DNA of 64,000 nucleotides from Alviniconcha marisindica (Eukaryota; Mollusca; Gastropoda; Provannidae): NCBI GenBank assembly GCA_018857735.1, contig JABMCL010000958.1, positions 1,092,501 to 1,156,500 of the forward strand, read 5' to 3'. Shown piece by piece: positions 48,660 to 58,620 of this stretch (position 1 is its first letter; each line of letters starts with the position of its first letter). The notes under the pieces were generated by a model. It saw only the letters and a program-made list of their open reading frames with translations, ran no database searches and was not told where the DNA came from. The position numbers and the translations under genes were made by a program.

Positions 48660-49638
48660 TGTGTGTGTGTGTGAGTGTGTGTGTGTGTGTGGGGGGGGGG
48701 GGGGGTTGTATGTGTGTGTGTGTGGGGGGAGGGGGTGGAGGGGGTGCGTGCGTGCGTGTGTGTGCGTGCGCGTGCGTGTGCATCTGTGTATGTGTGCGTA
48801 TGTGTATCTGTGTGTTCGTGCGAGTATATGCGTTCGCGCGTGTATATGTGCGTGCGTGCGTGCGTGCGTGCATGGATACCTGTGCAGTACGTATGTGTGC
48901 ATGTACGAGTGTATGTGTGTTGGTGTGCGTGCGCGCACACATGTGTGTGTTCGTGTGTTAAGTCGCTTTATTTACGTAAATATTGTCGCTACGAAGGGCA
49001 CTATATCCTGTGAAACTAGGGAGACAGACTAGGTATCCTGCGAAACCGACATAAAACCAGGGAGACAGACAGACTAGCTTCCTGTGAAATCGACGTAAAT
49101 CCAGGGAGAAAGACTAGGCATCCTGTGAAACTGATGTAAAACCATGAAGACAGACAAAGTATACTTTGAAGCCGACGTAAAACCAGGAGGACGGACAAAG
49201 TATGCTTTGAACCGACGTAAAACCAGGAAGACAGACAAAGTATGCTTTGAAACCGACGTTAAACTAGTGAGTCAGACAGACTAGGTATCCTGTGAAACCA
49301 GCATAAAACCAGTGAGACAGACAGACTAGGTATCCAGTGAAACCGACGTAAACCAAGTGAGACAGACAGACCAGGTATTCTGTAAAACCGACGTAAAACC
49401 AGAGAGACAGACAAAGTATACTTTGCAACCGACGTAAAACCAGGGAGACAGAAAAAGCATACTCTGAAACCGACGTAAAACCAGGGAGACAGAGAGACCG
49501 ATCAGTATCCCTGCAACCCGAAGAGATTAGCGGTAAGGAGCTAACGGTTTTATCCTCCTCTGCTTCTTCTAGGTGCACATGGACACGGAGAGGATCGCTC
49601 TGAACGGCATGGAGAAGTCTCCAGAGACCAACGTATGA
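39919..49638 (+). CDS. EGF-family membrane-bound growth factor precursor (ErbB/EGFR-type ligand), six coding exons
   Basis: Exons 39919-40021, 40785-40992, 44506-44561, 47371-47473, 48417-48507 and 49573-49638 join in phases 1, 2, 1, 2 and 0 into 208 residues plus TGA. Domains: signal peptide about 1-21; Thr/Pro/Ser-rich stalk about 39-68; one EGF domain with Cys 74, 84, 89, 103, 105 and 114; transmembrane helix about 132-154; basic cluster KRRKRRKR from 155; short tail ending ETNV. Within the EGF domain, Tyr109-x-Gly111-x-Arg113-Cys114 is the receptor-ligand signature; in EGF-family ligands this Arg contacts the receptor. Length and layout fit pro-TGF-alpha, HB-EGF or Spitz. By family, the ectodomain is shed as a soluble or juxtacrine ligand of an EGFR/ErbB receptor tyrosine kinase. 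The start at 39919 was chosen for its good context (acgATGG) and clean signal peptide; in-frame ATGs at 39862 and 39889 are alternatives. Orthology to a specific ligand (neuregulin, Spitz, TGF-alpha) cannot be settled here, so no symbol is given. Confidence 0.88.
40303..40784 (+). repeat. Intron 1 array whose unit contains the exon 2 splice acceptor
   Basis: Units of 79-94 bases contain gactcaatacaaccatctaa, a T-rich stretch, aacttactcctcag and the first bases of exon 2 (atgcctgtgggcggacccca). Acceptor-like AGs end at 40362, 40441, 40524, 40618 and 40699; the real one ends at 40784. Some copies have decayed (40524 has ttag, and 40618 is rearranged). Confidence 0.9.
40785..40992 (+). CDS. EGF-ligand gene, coding exon 2 (stalk and EGF Cys1-Cys4)
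   Basis: Residues 35-103 plus two bases of codon 104. It encodes the Thr/Pro-rich stalk, probably O-glycosylated, and the first four EGF cysteines (74, 84, 89, 103) with CLNGEC and a possible N-glycosylation sequon at Asn98-Arg-Ser. The donor is tgcca|gtgcgt, phase 2. Unspliced, the frame runs only to TAA about ten codons later. Confidence 0.88.
41120..42590 (+). repeat. Intron 2 minisatellite, unit 19 bases
   Basis: About 1.45 kb of ctctgtcatcgtccccctg and variants, including tgctctgcaatcacccc. Because 19 is not a multiple of three and the unit lacks stops, all + frames stay open for hundreds of codons; these are not genes. Confidence 0.95.
42596..42735 (-). mobile_element. Insertion in the intron 2 array, possibly a retroelement 3' end
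   Basis: A/T-rich unique sequence breaks the pyrimidine array. On the minus strand it ends aataaaactgtttaaac, suggesting a polyadenylated 3' end. A short (GA)n lies at its other edge. No coding sequence; identity unknown. Confidence 0.35.
43102..43423 (-). mobile_element. Full-length tRNA-headed SINE in intron 2
   Basis: A minus-strand copy with complete head, body and type 1 tail, and a G-run at 43180-43195 replacing part of the C-rich section. It is flanked by ggtactctgtg (43091-43101) and ggcactctgtg (43424-43434). Confidence 0.93.
43435..43485 (-). mobile_element. SINE tail fragment next to a full SINE
   Basis: Only the type 1 tail (minus strand: gtccctaataagccttatgg, ttctgtggacgttaagcacc). 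It is followed by a third ggcactctgtg at 43486-43496. Confidence 0.88.
43497..43553 (+). mobile_element. Retroelement 3'-tail fragment (tail family C)
   Basis: atcgccctcatatagccgtc, then atggttgactggcgc; directly after the triple 11-base repeat. Confidence 0.55.
43560..44115 (+). repeat. Intron 2 pyrimidine-rich minisatellite, higher-order units
   Basis: Related to the 19-base array (ctgtcatcatccctattctc). It is organised into larger units containing gtgtcgtgtcatcactcctc and agcgtccaccttgccctgct, four times between 43765 and 44090. Confidence 0.9.
44506..44561 (+). CDS. EGF-ligand gene, coding exon 3 (EGF Cys5-Cys6)
   Basis: A long polypyrimidine tract and ttctccag precede it. The 56 bases complete codon 104 (His), then encode [13 protein letters not shown] and a short acidic linker to residue 122 plus one base. 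The donor is ttcttcg|gtaaaa, phase 1. Cys105 and Cys114 complete the six-cysteine domain. Confidence 0.9.
44806..45052. repeat. Long interrupted (CA)n array in intron 3
   Basis: CA dinucleotides with a few interruptions (ata, caa, ttcatgc), followed by A/C-rich sequence. Confidence 0.96.
45060..46739. other. Intron 3, no further feature
   Basis: C-rich stretch at 45200-45245 and A/C-rich stretch at 45595-45665; otherwise A/T-rich unique sequence. Confidence 0.6.
46740..47370 (+). repeat. Intron 3 array, unit 59 bases, containing the exon 4 splice acceptor
   Basis: About ten copies of a 59-base unit: gtgtggtttgaacaaggtga, ctgttgttgccag and tcttgtatgacatgacaatt. The last unit ends as the real acceptor (gttgtttccag at 47360-47370) and the exon continues TCTTGTATG before diverging. 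Earlier acceptor-like AGs end near 47311, 47252, 47193, 47075 and 47016; the copy near 47134 has lost the AG. Confidence 0.92.
47371..47473 (+). CDS. EGF-ligand gene, coding exon 4 (transmembrane helix)
   Basis: Residues 123-156 plus two bases. Juxtamembrane LYAGEVKK is followed by [13 protein letters not shown] and an aliphatic helix to YFAVKR. The donor is aggag|gtgggt (phase 2); a second donor eight bases downstream (ttg|gtgaga, exon end 47481) would give phase 1 and another frame. If the exon is not spliced, the frame stays open to 47759. Confidence 0.85.
48148..48220. repeat. (CA)n and poly-C in intron 4
   Basis: CA at 48148-48192, then ccacccccccccc and a second CA tract. Confidence 0.93.
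48417..48507 (+). CDS. EGF-ligand gene, coding exon 5 (basic juxtamembrane tail)
   Basis: The AG at 48415-48416 is the acceptor because it fits phase 2 and continues the basic cluster (RKRRKREQE), ending ...QPLMKEA with donor aagcg|gtgcgt, phase 0. The weakness of this model is the purine/GT-rich run before that AG. A stronger polypyrimidine tract ends at AG 48366, and using it requires the alternative exon 4 donor. The boundary is therefore less certain than the others. Confidence 0.7.
48521..48770. repeat. (GT)n with G-run and degenerate GT-rich flank in intron 5
   Basis: GT blocks at 48521-48585 and 48616-48690, G-run at 48691-48705, then GT/G-rich sequence grading into gcgtgcgtg-type sequence to about 48950. 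Confidence 0.94.
48990..49500 (+). repeat. Intron 5 minisatellite, unit about 44-50 bases
   Basis: About ten copies of a unit containing cctgtgaaaccgacgtaaaa, ccagggagacagacagacta and ggtat. Confidence 0.9.
49573..49638 (+). CDS. EGF-ligand gene, coding exon 6 (C-terminus)
   Basis: Acceptor cttcttctag, phase 0 entry. Encodes [18 protein letters not shown] then TNV and TGA at 49636-49638. The C-terminal Thr-Asn-Val fits the class I PDZ ligand consensus (S/T-x-V). Confidence 0.8.
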   Translation: MHMDTERIALNGMEKSPETNV

Positions 49639-49719
49639 CAGAGGAACCTGGACACAGAGAGTCGTGGAGTCCCAGCTGTTGTGTCCACGGACGACCAGGG
49701 GCACTGCGTGGCAGCCGTG

Positions 49720-50290
49720 GAGACTGAAGTATGATCTTGTTCTCTATCTCCTCATCTTGGACTCCTGCTGTGAAAAGATGCTACCGTATTCACGGACACG
49801 TTCGCGCAGACCCTGCAGTCTGACCTTGTTCTCTGTCTCCTCATCTTTGGATTCCTACTGTGAAATGATACTACCGTATCTACGGATGCTGCTTGACTGC
49901 AGTGAAGACTGCAGTCTGATCTTGTTCTCTGTCTCCTCATCTTGGACTCCTGCTGTGAAAAGATGCCACCGTATTCACTGACACGTTCGCGCAGACCCTG
50001 CAGTCTGACCTTGTTCTCTGTCCTCATCTTTGGATTCCTGCAGTGAAATGATGTTACCGTATCTGCGGTTGCTTCTTGGCTGCAATGAAGTCCGCAGTCT
50101 GACCTTGTTCTCTGTCTACTTATCTTGGATTCCGACAGTGAAAAGATGCCACCGTATCCACTGACGCTGCGTTGCTGCAGTGAAGACTGCAGTCTGACCA
50201 TATTCTCTGCCTCTTCATCTTGGACTCCTGCTGTGAAAAGATGCCACCGTATTCACGGACGCTGCGTTGCTGCCTTGAAGATTAAAGTCT
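49720..50290 (+). repeat. Minisatellite, unit about 93 bases
   Basis: Six copies begin near 49727, 49818, 49912, 50002, 50095 and 50190 with cagtctgaccttgttctctg, and contain gtgaaaagatgccaccgtat. Confidence 0.92.
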
Positions 50291-50339
50291 AATGGCGGCC
50301 GACTCTGAGTGTCCGCATCATTGACTCCCACCCTCACTG

Positions 50340-50650
50340 GCGATAGAGGTGTTGTATTCAATAACATTGTGTTGCTGCAGCGTTACGTCGCTGGTGGTAT
50401 CCACGCCGTGGACTGTCGCTGAGAACAGAGGCAAACGCTTCTGTGGACCACCATGGCACCGCGTTGCTGACGATGGCTCTCTGTCTCCACACCGTGGACT
50501 TCTGATTGGGGGGGGGGGGGGGGAAGATCAGAACTAGCCCACGCAGCTGGGGGTTTGAACTCTTCTATGGACCACAAAGAACACAACGTCGCTGACCATG
50601 GCGCTCTTTGTCTCTACATGGTTGACTCCCGTCGGCATGGGACTGAAACA
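50340..50650 (+). repeat. Diverged tandem segments and a G-run
   Basis: Partial repeats containing gttgctgacgatggctctct and ccgtggact occur about three times. A G-run lies at 50507-50523. Confidence 0.6.
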
Positions 50651-50939
50651 CGACCTTGTCTTTGCACACGGTTGGAACACACCTCTGTGGACATCCTCGG
50701 ACAATTCGTTGCGTCGCTTCCGCGGAGACTGCAGTCTGATTCCCGTCTACGTGTTCCCAGGGCCTGCTCTCCCGTCTGGAGACGAGGCGATCGTTTCCCA
50801 GCACCAACAAGGACAGCCGTCTGGATCTGCTTGCCTGTAAAGGTCTGCATGCCTGTGAAGCTACTGTGTGCATATCCGTAGAAGGTGAAAGAATCTCTAA
50901 ACAAAGGGTCATCCGAATGCTGCGGATGTAAGCTGCGTA

Positions 50940-51370
50940 TGTTTGTGGAATCCGTGGGCGTTGATGGTTTTTAAAGCGTTCACGAAACGATGATGGTTTT
51001 CTGACGTGTTCTTGAAGGAGTGGTGGCTTACAAACATGTTCATAGACCAGTAATGGTTTATTCACATGTTCATAGAGCAAATGATGTTTTACCAACCTGT
51101 TAATGGAGCTGTGGTGGTTGATTGAAGCGTTCACGGAGCAGTGATAGTTTACTGGCATGCTCATGGAACAGGGTTGGTTTACAAACAAGTTCACGGAGCA
51201 GTGATGGTTTACTGACAAGTTCATGGAGCAGTGATGGTTTACTGACAAGTTCATGGAGCAGTGATGGGTCCCCAAAAAGCTCGTGAAGTAGTGATGGCTC
51301 GCCAACATGTTCGGTGGCGGTTTACTGGCATGATCAAGGAGCAATGGTGGTTTGTTGACATGCTCACAGA
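50940..51370 (+). repeat. Minisatellite, unit about 30 bases
   Basis: About fourteen copies of tcatggagcagtgatggttt followed by actgacaagt. Since 30 is a multiple of three, a 288-codon minus-strand frame stays open through it; it is not a gene. Confidence 0.9.
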
Positions 51371-51796
51371 AAACGTCAGACTCATCTGGTCCTACGCAGT
51401 GGCAGTGAAACGCGTGTCTTTGATCCCCCACAGTGTTTCAGCCTGGGCACTTTACACTCCACGCATGGGGGACTTCAGCATCATTGATGCCAGAGAACTC
51501 ATAGCGTGCAGTGTGTCCTATGAGTCTCCGGGACCTTCATGGGAGCAGTCAGGTGCCGCAGACTAGGCCAAGGAAATCTGAAGCAGCTAAAGCGTTGCGT
51601 GGGGCGGCCGCTCAGGCTTAATTCTCTTCTCCTGTTGTGAAGTTGACACTGCAGCGCGAGTTCGTTCGTGATGCTGTTCAGTCTTCAAACTGTGCGAAAA
51701 TTAAAGAATTAAAACGGCACAAACAGACAAAGGTCCTAGTTGATGTAATTATTCGTTGACACCAGGAACAGCTGGGCGGGAACATAACCGTACGGC

Positions 51797-51802
51797 AATA
51801 AA
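51797..51802 (+). terminator. Candidate polyadenylation signal AATAAA
   Basis: A canonical hexamer about 2.16 kb downstream of the EGF-ligand stop codon. Chance occurrence is possible. Confidence 0.25.
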
Positions 51803-52299
51803 ACCGTTTTGTCTACAGCAGTTGCCGCACGCGTTCGTAGCAGAACTTCGCCAGTGCTTGCTGGACTCTTCCTTCTCTTTGTTTTGTTCGTTTGTCTGAA
51901 ACTCTTCATGGCAGAGTTTGTACGTGGGCGTCCGATTCTGCCACAGATCTGAGAGCGAAGCTCGCCCGATCACCTAGACGACACACTGCAGGAAAAGGCC
52001 TCCGTCTTTCTCACTCCAGCGTCGACTTTTATTAGTAAACAGCGCATGGTTTCAAGGTGTTGACTGCCACTTTGGTTTAAATTTTTTTGTATGTGTTTGT
52101 TTATTCCGGGCCTGAATGCATGCTGAAGACACAACCTTCCATGTGCCTGACTTTGTCGATATCGTTCTGAGTAAAACCTTTGAGAAATATCTCAACGGCA
52201 ACATCCTGAACTAATGTACCTAAAATCTGTTTTCGTGTGCGTTTGTGATCCTGACATTTGGCCTTTTTCGTTTTTACTCGCAGATATATGTTTGTGTTT

Positions 52300-52405
52300 T
52301 GTTGCGAAAGACATAGCTGCTTTGCGGCTAGGGAAGGCATAGTTGTTTTGTGGTTATGAAAGACATACTTGTTTTTGTAGTCACGAAAGACATAGCAGCT
52401 GTTTT
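52300..52405 (+). repeat. Short tandem repeat, unit about 33-35 bases
   Basis: Three to four copies of cgaaagacatagctgctttg-like sequence. Confidence 0.75.
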
Positions 52406-52639
52406 GTGCATACCTACCGGTCTACCGATTAACATATCTGTGCAGTTAACTTGATAGTTTCCTGCTCTGTTGGTCGTGTGGAACACTCCACGTAAGAACA
52501 AGAGCAATGTTTATGTTGTCGCGCCAACTGTGTATATGCATTTGATTTCAATTTTCAACATGCTGAGCTCAACTCCACTGTAATTTCATTGTTGTAACAT
52601 GGAGACAGGTTTACCCTTGCACCTTTTTTTTTACCCATA

Positions 52640-53245
52640 TTTTATTTTGGGATAACCAGTGCAAAGGTCAGCCAACGATGGTTACTCACATATACCAAAT
52701 TAATGTCAGCAAACACATTAATGTCTAGTTACGGACACGCGCTAACGGTCTGCTACCACGTTTATTTGCGTGTACCCAATTAAGATCAACTAACCAATGT
52801 TTAGTCACGAATAGCCGGTGAAGGCTGAGTAATACACGGATACCCACTTAAGGTCAGATTGGGTATCTGAGGCTTGGTCGCGGATTCCTAGTAATGGTCA
52901 GTAACTATGTTGAGTCACAGATATCCAGTTACGGTAAACTAGTCCATGTATTGTCAAGGAAGCCTGAAAAGGTCAATTAACACCCATTTATGGACACCTA
53001 TAAAAACACACCTTCATGAATACCCGTGATAACACACGTTTATGGATACATATAACACACATTTATTGACACCCATAATAACACACGTTTATGGATACCC
53101 ATAATAACAAGATTATGGACACCCATGACATCACATGTTTATGGATACCCACAATAACAGACGTATATGGATACCCATAATAACACACTTTTATGGATAC
53201 CTAAATTAGGTATCCTATGAATGTGTTATTATGTGTATTCGTAAA
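52640..53245 (+). repeat. Two adjacent minisatellites (about 50-base, then 26-base unit)
   Basis: From 52640 to 52950, diverged units contain acccaattaaggtcagctaa and tagtcacgga. From 52975 to 53245, about nine copies of ttatggatacccataataac followed by acacg. Confidence 0.85.
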
Positions 53246-53550
53246 GGTGTGCTATTATAAATAATGACTGGCTAACTAGCACAATTTTGAACACTACGTT
53301 AGTGTGACAGCAACTGACTATTTTGTGCGCAGTTTGTCTTTAGCGATTGTGAAGAGGTATTTCAAAGGAAGTCAGTGTTACAGAATCAGAATAGAAATTC
53401 TGCCCTCCAGTCCTCCTCACACTCTATTTTATTGCGTTGTCTGCTTCCCATTTAAAAAACTTTCAAAGTGACTGGTTACAAAGAGAATCGCTTGATTTGT
53501 CAATGTCGATGTGAAAAAACATTATTTATACATGTACAGATTTATTTAGT

Positions 53551-54961
<1,411 letters not shown>

Positions 54962-55204
54962 TTAACCCCTTCACTTTAACCCCTTCACTTCAAAATGATC
55001 AATAAAAGTGTGAAATTAGAAACCCTTAAGTCTTTCTGTTTCCTTTTTCGCACTGGCATGTGAAAAGATTTTCATGAAAACGCATAGCATTGAAAGTGCT
55101 ATAGGACTGAAAGTGTTACAGGACTGGAGAATATACTATTTGCAGGCGTGTCCGTGCGTATTTCAGCCCGGAAATTTTACAGGCTGGGGCGCTGAAGGGG
55201 TTAA
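54962..55204. mobile_element. MITE with TTAA ends and 13-14-base terminal inverted repeats
   Basis: The left end is TTAACCCCTTCACT, present twice in tandem (54962-54975 and 54976-54989). The right end is gctgaaggggTTAA (55191-55204), its near reverse complement. About 230 bases of non-coding sequence lie between. TTAA target sites with short inverted repeats starting in C are typical of piggyBac-type non-autonomous elements. Confidence 0.72.
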
Positions 55205-55640
55205 TACTGACTGAAAAGCCTCACGGTGCTTTATAGTAAAAGTCGCTTTTAGATCAACCAATATTTCATGACCAACCTGCGCAGACAGTGACTGTACAAT
55301 GACTAATATTATGTGGTGATGAATTGTTTATTTGTCCTGTGAACAACCAAAATATAAATAAATCAGTTTCCCCAAAACAAACGTTTTCGCAATTAGCACA
55401 GAATAATGTATAAAGTTCTGATCATTTCGCCACGAACTGCTTGGTTATTTTGTCCTGGCAGCCAAACCCACAGATTCGTAGACTGGATTTTGTGAACTTT
55501 TTTCAAATGGCGTGGCAACGTCGTTTTTTGTTTGATTCGTCAGCTTGGTTATCGCCTTCGTTTGTTGTTGTTGTTGTTGTCGTTGTTGTTGTATTTTTGG
55601 TCCCTATTGTATTGTCCCAGTTGTATTGGACGTATGCTAT
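55205..55640. other. No gene recognised; (TTG)n tract
   Basis: (TTG)n-like sequence at 55561-55595; the rest is unique. Confidence 0.5.
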
Positions 55641-55857
55641 AGAAAGCCACTGACAGGGAAGGGGGACAATCCAGGCTGCGCCAAGTGCTGTGCCGACGGG
55701 ATTAGCCGAAGGAAGGAACCGTGTTCCACGCATCTCACTGTCCGTGCAGTTATAGGGGAAGCATTTCACTTGCGCACTCAGCCACAAACTGGACATTTCG
55801 TAACTTGCCCCTGCTCACCCAGAAGTCAAGCTGAAAGAGTTCTAAAACGGATCCTAT

Positions 55858-55861
<4 letters not shown>
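55641..55861 (+). other. Cysteine-rich open frame, doubtful exon
   Basis: From tgctatag (possible acceptor, weak tract) an open frame reads through a Cys-dense segment (GCAKCCADG...EPC...CPC) to TGA at the edge of a (GA)n tract. GC content is higher than the flanks. I recognise no family, and no matching upstream exon was found, so it may be chance. Confidence 0.15.
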
Positions 55862-55926
<65 letters not shown>

Positions 55927-56045
55927 ATTGAACAATAGTTTTAGTTATAGATCTCTGTGCAGAACCCTTTTCTTAGCAAGCCTGTTAGTTCTCTCCCCAG
56001 CTCTTTACATCAGCCTTGTTGATTGTGCGAGTGTGTGTGCGCGCG

Positions 56046-56098
<53 letters not shown>

Positions 56099-56100
56099 CG

Positions 56101-56136
<36 letters not shown>

Positions 56137-56235
56137 CCCCCCCACTCTCTCCCTCTTGGGTGCGCAGCTGAACACCTCACAAGGTGCACACCATCAAAGA
56201 AAAAAAGGTGCCCTTATGACCAAAATGCGCACCTG

Positions 56236-56325
<90 letters not shown>
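55862..56325. repeat. (GA)n, (GT)n, (CT)n and (AT)n microsatellites
   Basis: (GA)n at 55862-55925, (GT)n with alternating GC at 56035-56134, (CT)n at 56236-56290 and (AT)n at 56291-56320. Confidence 0.96.
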
Positions 56326-57130
56326 AACTGAAAACAGTGCGCTTACACGCTCCGCCTGATCATATGTAAGTGTTCCTGTCACGCTGTAGATTTTGTGACC
56401 TTTAACCCAGAGAGCCGGCGCGAGTCAGCTGTTTCAGTGTGTGGACAGAGAGATGCATGCACGCCGATTCTTCCGGCCGTTCGGATTTATTCCCGGTGAG
56501 CACAGGGTTTTGTACACCGTCGGTTGTTCTCCTTCCTAAAGTAGAACGGTACCTAAATAAAAAAGGATCTGATGACCATGTTTTGTTGTTGTTGTTTGTT
56601 TTTTAAACTGAGTATGAGTAAAACGTCACTTCCGTATTGTACTATTTTAAACAGTATTTGCACATGTATACGCTGCCGTGTTGCCGAATGCATGGTGTAC
56701 AGTGTTGGCCCCTAACATCAACTGGAGACACTATCTTTATACTACTGAGTAAAGGATATTGCGATGCTTGCTTTTTTTTCTTCACAAATATTAGTATTAT
56801 TAGTAATAGTATTATTAATATTTATGAGAGGTCTGTCAACAGTTCGCAATGGATGCAAAGTAACTGCTGTTTTTCTAATATCTTTGTTTCCACCACCACT
56901 TCTCTTCCAATTTGTGTTTGTTTTCAAACGTGCCCGTATGATGATCAGTGCCCGTCTTCACTTAATTTAATGTTTAGGTCAGTGGGCTGTGGAATGTGAA
57001 ACTGAAAGTTGTATACACAGACAAGGTCACGTGCAGAACAACTGGTCTCGGCATTTTGGGGGACTATTTAAACCAGATTCAAACTTTCCACAGGCGTTTT
57101 AGTAACGCCTTAAAAAGTCAGACTATAATG
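56326..57130. other. No gene recognised
   Basis: A/T-rich unique sequence without supported coding signal. Confidence 0.5.
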
Positions 57131-57448
57131 TGTCGGTTTGGCCCAGCAGTAAGTCTAGTTAGACTAGTAAGCAGGCGGACGTGGGTTCAAGACCTCTGAG
57201 GCTCTTCTTTCACCTCAAAGGGTGCGGTTGATAGACAGTGTCTTGTGAGTTTGACCCTCACAAAGAATGAAACATTAAAATGGCTGTTCTTGCTGCCCAT
57301 CGTAATGCATAAATCATTCACTTGTAGTGACAGTGTAGCGTTAGGTATAGAACCACCCACTTACCCCATTTCCTCTTGGTATCTCGTTCCCCGTCAGTTC
57401 CTTTCCGGGGACAACTCTTGTGTTAAACAAGTCGAAGGAACGAACGAC
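57131..57448 (+). mobile_element. tRNA-headed SINE, full-length diverged copy with tail type 2
   Basis: Head tgtcggtttggcccagcagt with B-box-like gggttcaagacc, shared body (gaatgaaacattaaaatggc) and type 2 tail (ggtatctcgttccccgtcag, ggggacaact, then (CGAA)-like end). Confidence 0.85.
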
Positions 57449-57847
57449 TTTTCTCGGTCGATGTCGAAATGACATCCTTCAAGTCTCTGCGGTGATAACC
57501 ATATTTTGAGAGTAAGACGTAAAATTTAAGTTTGTTTACTTTGATCCACAAGGGGAGTCTTATGTGCGGTTAATTTTTGTTATTTTGAAATTGTTGCGTC
57601 TCTTGGATATTTCTTTAACTCATTCCGATGTAAAGAGTACTGAAAATAGAAATCATGTTCAGCCACGGTATGACCTTGATACATGTAATACCAGTAATCT
57701 GTTTGCTTTGAGAATATGAACTCCTGTCTTGCACGTGTAGCGTTTGTGTACTTGTATAACAAATTCCGCGGAAAACAAATTAATTTCGAGGGAGTGCCCG
57801 TAGTTCTCTCTCACTATCTTCCTCTCATACACGAACGCACGCTTACA

Positions 57848-57962
57848 CCCCCCCCCCCCCCCCCCCACACACACGAACGCACGCACGCACCCTTACATAC
57901 ACACACACACACACACACGCACACGCGCGCACGCACGCACGCACGCACACACATACACACTA
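57848..57962. repeat. Poly-C, (CA)n and (CGCA)n tracts
   Basis: Poly-C at 57848-57868, then cacacacacgaacgcacgca-type sequence. Confidence 0.95.
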
Positions 57963-57989
57963 ACACATGTGAGCGCATACAGAACCTTG

Positions 57990-58075
57990 GAACCAACAAA
58001 CCAAGCAAGAGTTGCTGCAAGCCAACTTGTGACAGGTACCAGCAGTGCACCACGAAGCCAGCAGCGACTTCTTGA
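57990..58075 (+). CDS. Doubtful short exon encoding a four-cysteine peptide
   Basis: After gcatacag at 57980 (a possible but weak acceptor, CA-rich rather than pyrimidine-rich), about thirty codons are open to TGA at 58073. They contain four cysteines spaced CC-x3-C-x5-C. That spacing is used by some small secreted peptides, including alpha-conotoxins of cone snails. There is no signal peptide or propeptide exon in view and no amidation or dibasic site after the last Cys. The match may well be accidental. Confidence 0.12.
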
Positions 58076-58199
58076 GCACTTTGTACGCATGGAGGAAGGG
58101 AAACAATCCTGTTACTCACGCTCATGATCCAAAAAAATAAGCAAGGACTGGATCGGGGTGTACGCGCGTCTCGGTGTTCCTACGATCATAGTCGTACAG

Positions 58200-58620
58200 A
58201 TAATTACCACTCCTACGCGTTCGGGAAAGCCCATAATATACGCTCTATCTACAGTCTCTCAGAAGTGTTCCCGGTGTTGCCGTTGAAACAGTTCGGGTGT
58301 TCGTCTGATCGACGACATCCTTTTCTCGTCCTTTTAACCGAGACAGCCAAGCTCTTGATCTTTGTACGCCTTTCTCCTCCATGTGACGGTTGATCTTTGT
58401 ACGCCTTTCTTCTCCGTGTGACCGTTGGAGTGATGCCTTTGGCTTACAAAGAACAAGCGCTCGAAGATCTTTCTTAAAAGGACAAATAAAGGCCATCTTT
58501 AATCAGGCGAACACTTGTAACTGTTTCAAAGGCATCGTTTGGGAAACTTCTGAGGAACCTGGTGGAGCGCATGTGGGCTTTTCCCAGTGCATAGATGCCG
58601 TCTTGAAATGAGCTGAACTC
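58200..58620. mobile_element. Imperfect foldback (inverted repeat) element
   Basis: The left arm 58205-58345 (cgggaaagcccataatatac, ctctcagaagtgttccc, gttgaaacagttcgggtgtt) resembles the reverse complement of 58470-58600 (gggaaaagcccacatgcgct, cctcagaagtttccc, tttgaaacagttacaagtgt). The middle holds two copies of tgatctttgtacgcctttct. Both arms retain a similar reading frame but no intact gene. Confidence 0.7.

Larger units (their letters stand above)
49639..51802 (+). other. Probable 3' UTR of the EGF-ligand gene
   Basis: No coding frame continues after the TGA at 49636. The stretch is occupied mainly by minisatellites. AATAAA at 51797-51802 is one candidate poly(A) signal, and attaaa-like sequence at about 51701-51711 is another. 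The transcript end cannot be fixed from sequence. Confidence 0.35.

Noticed and set aside
50565..51431. Minus-strand frame of 288 codons rich in His and Asn
   Set aside because: It stays open because the 30-base unit is a multiple of three and stop-free. It lies in the probable 3' UTR of the + strand gene.
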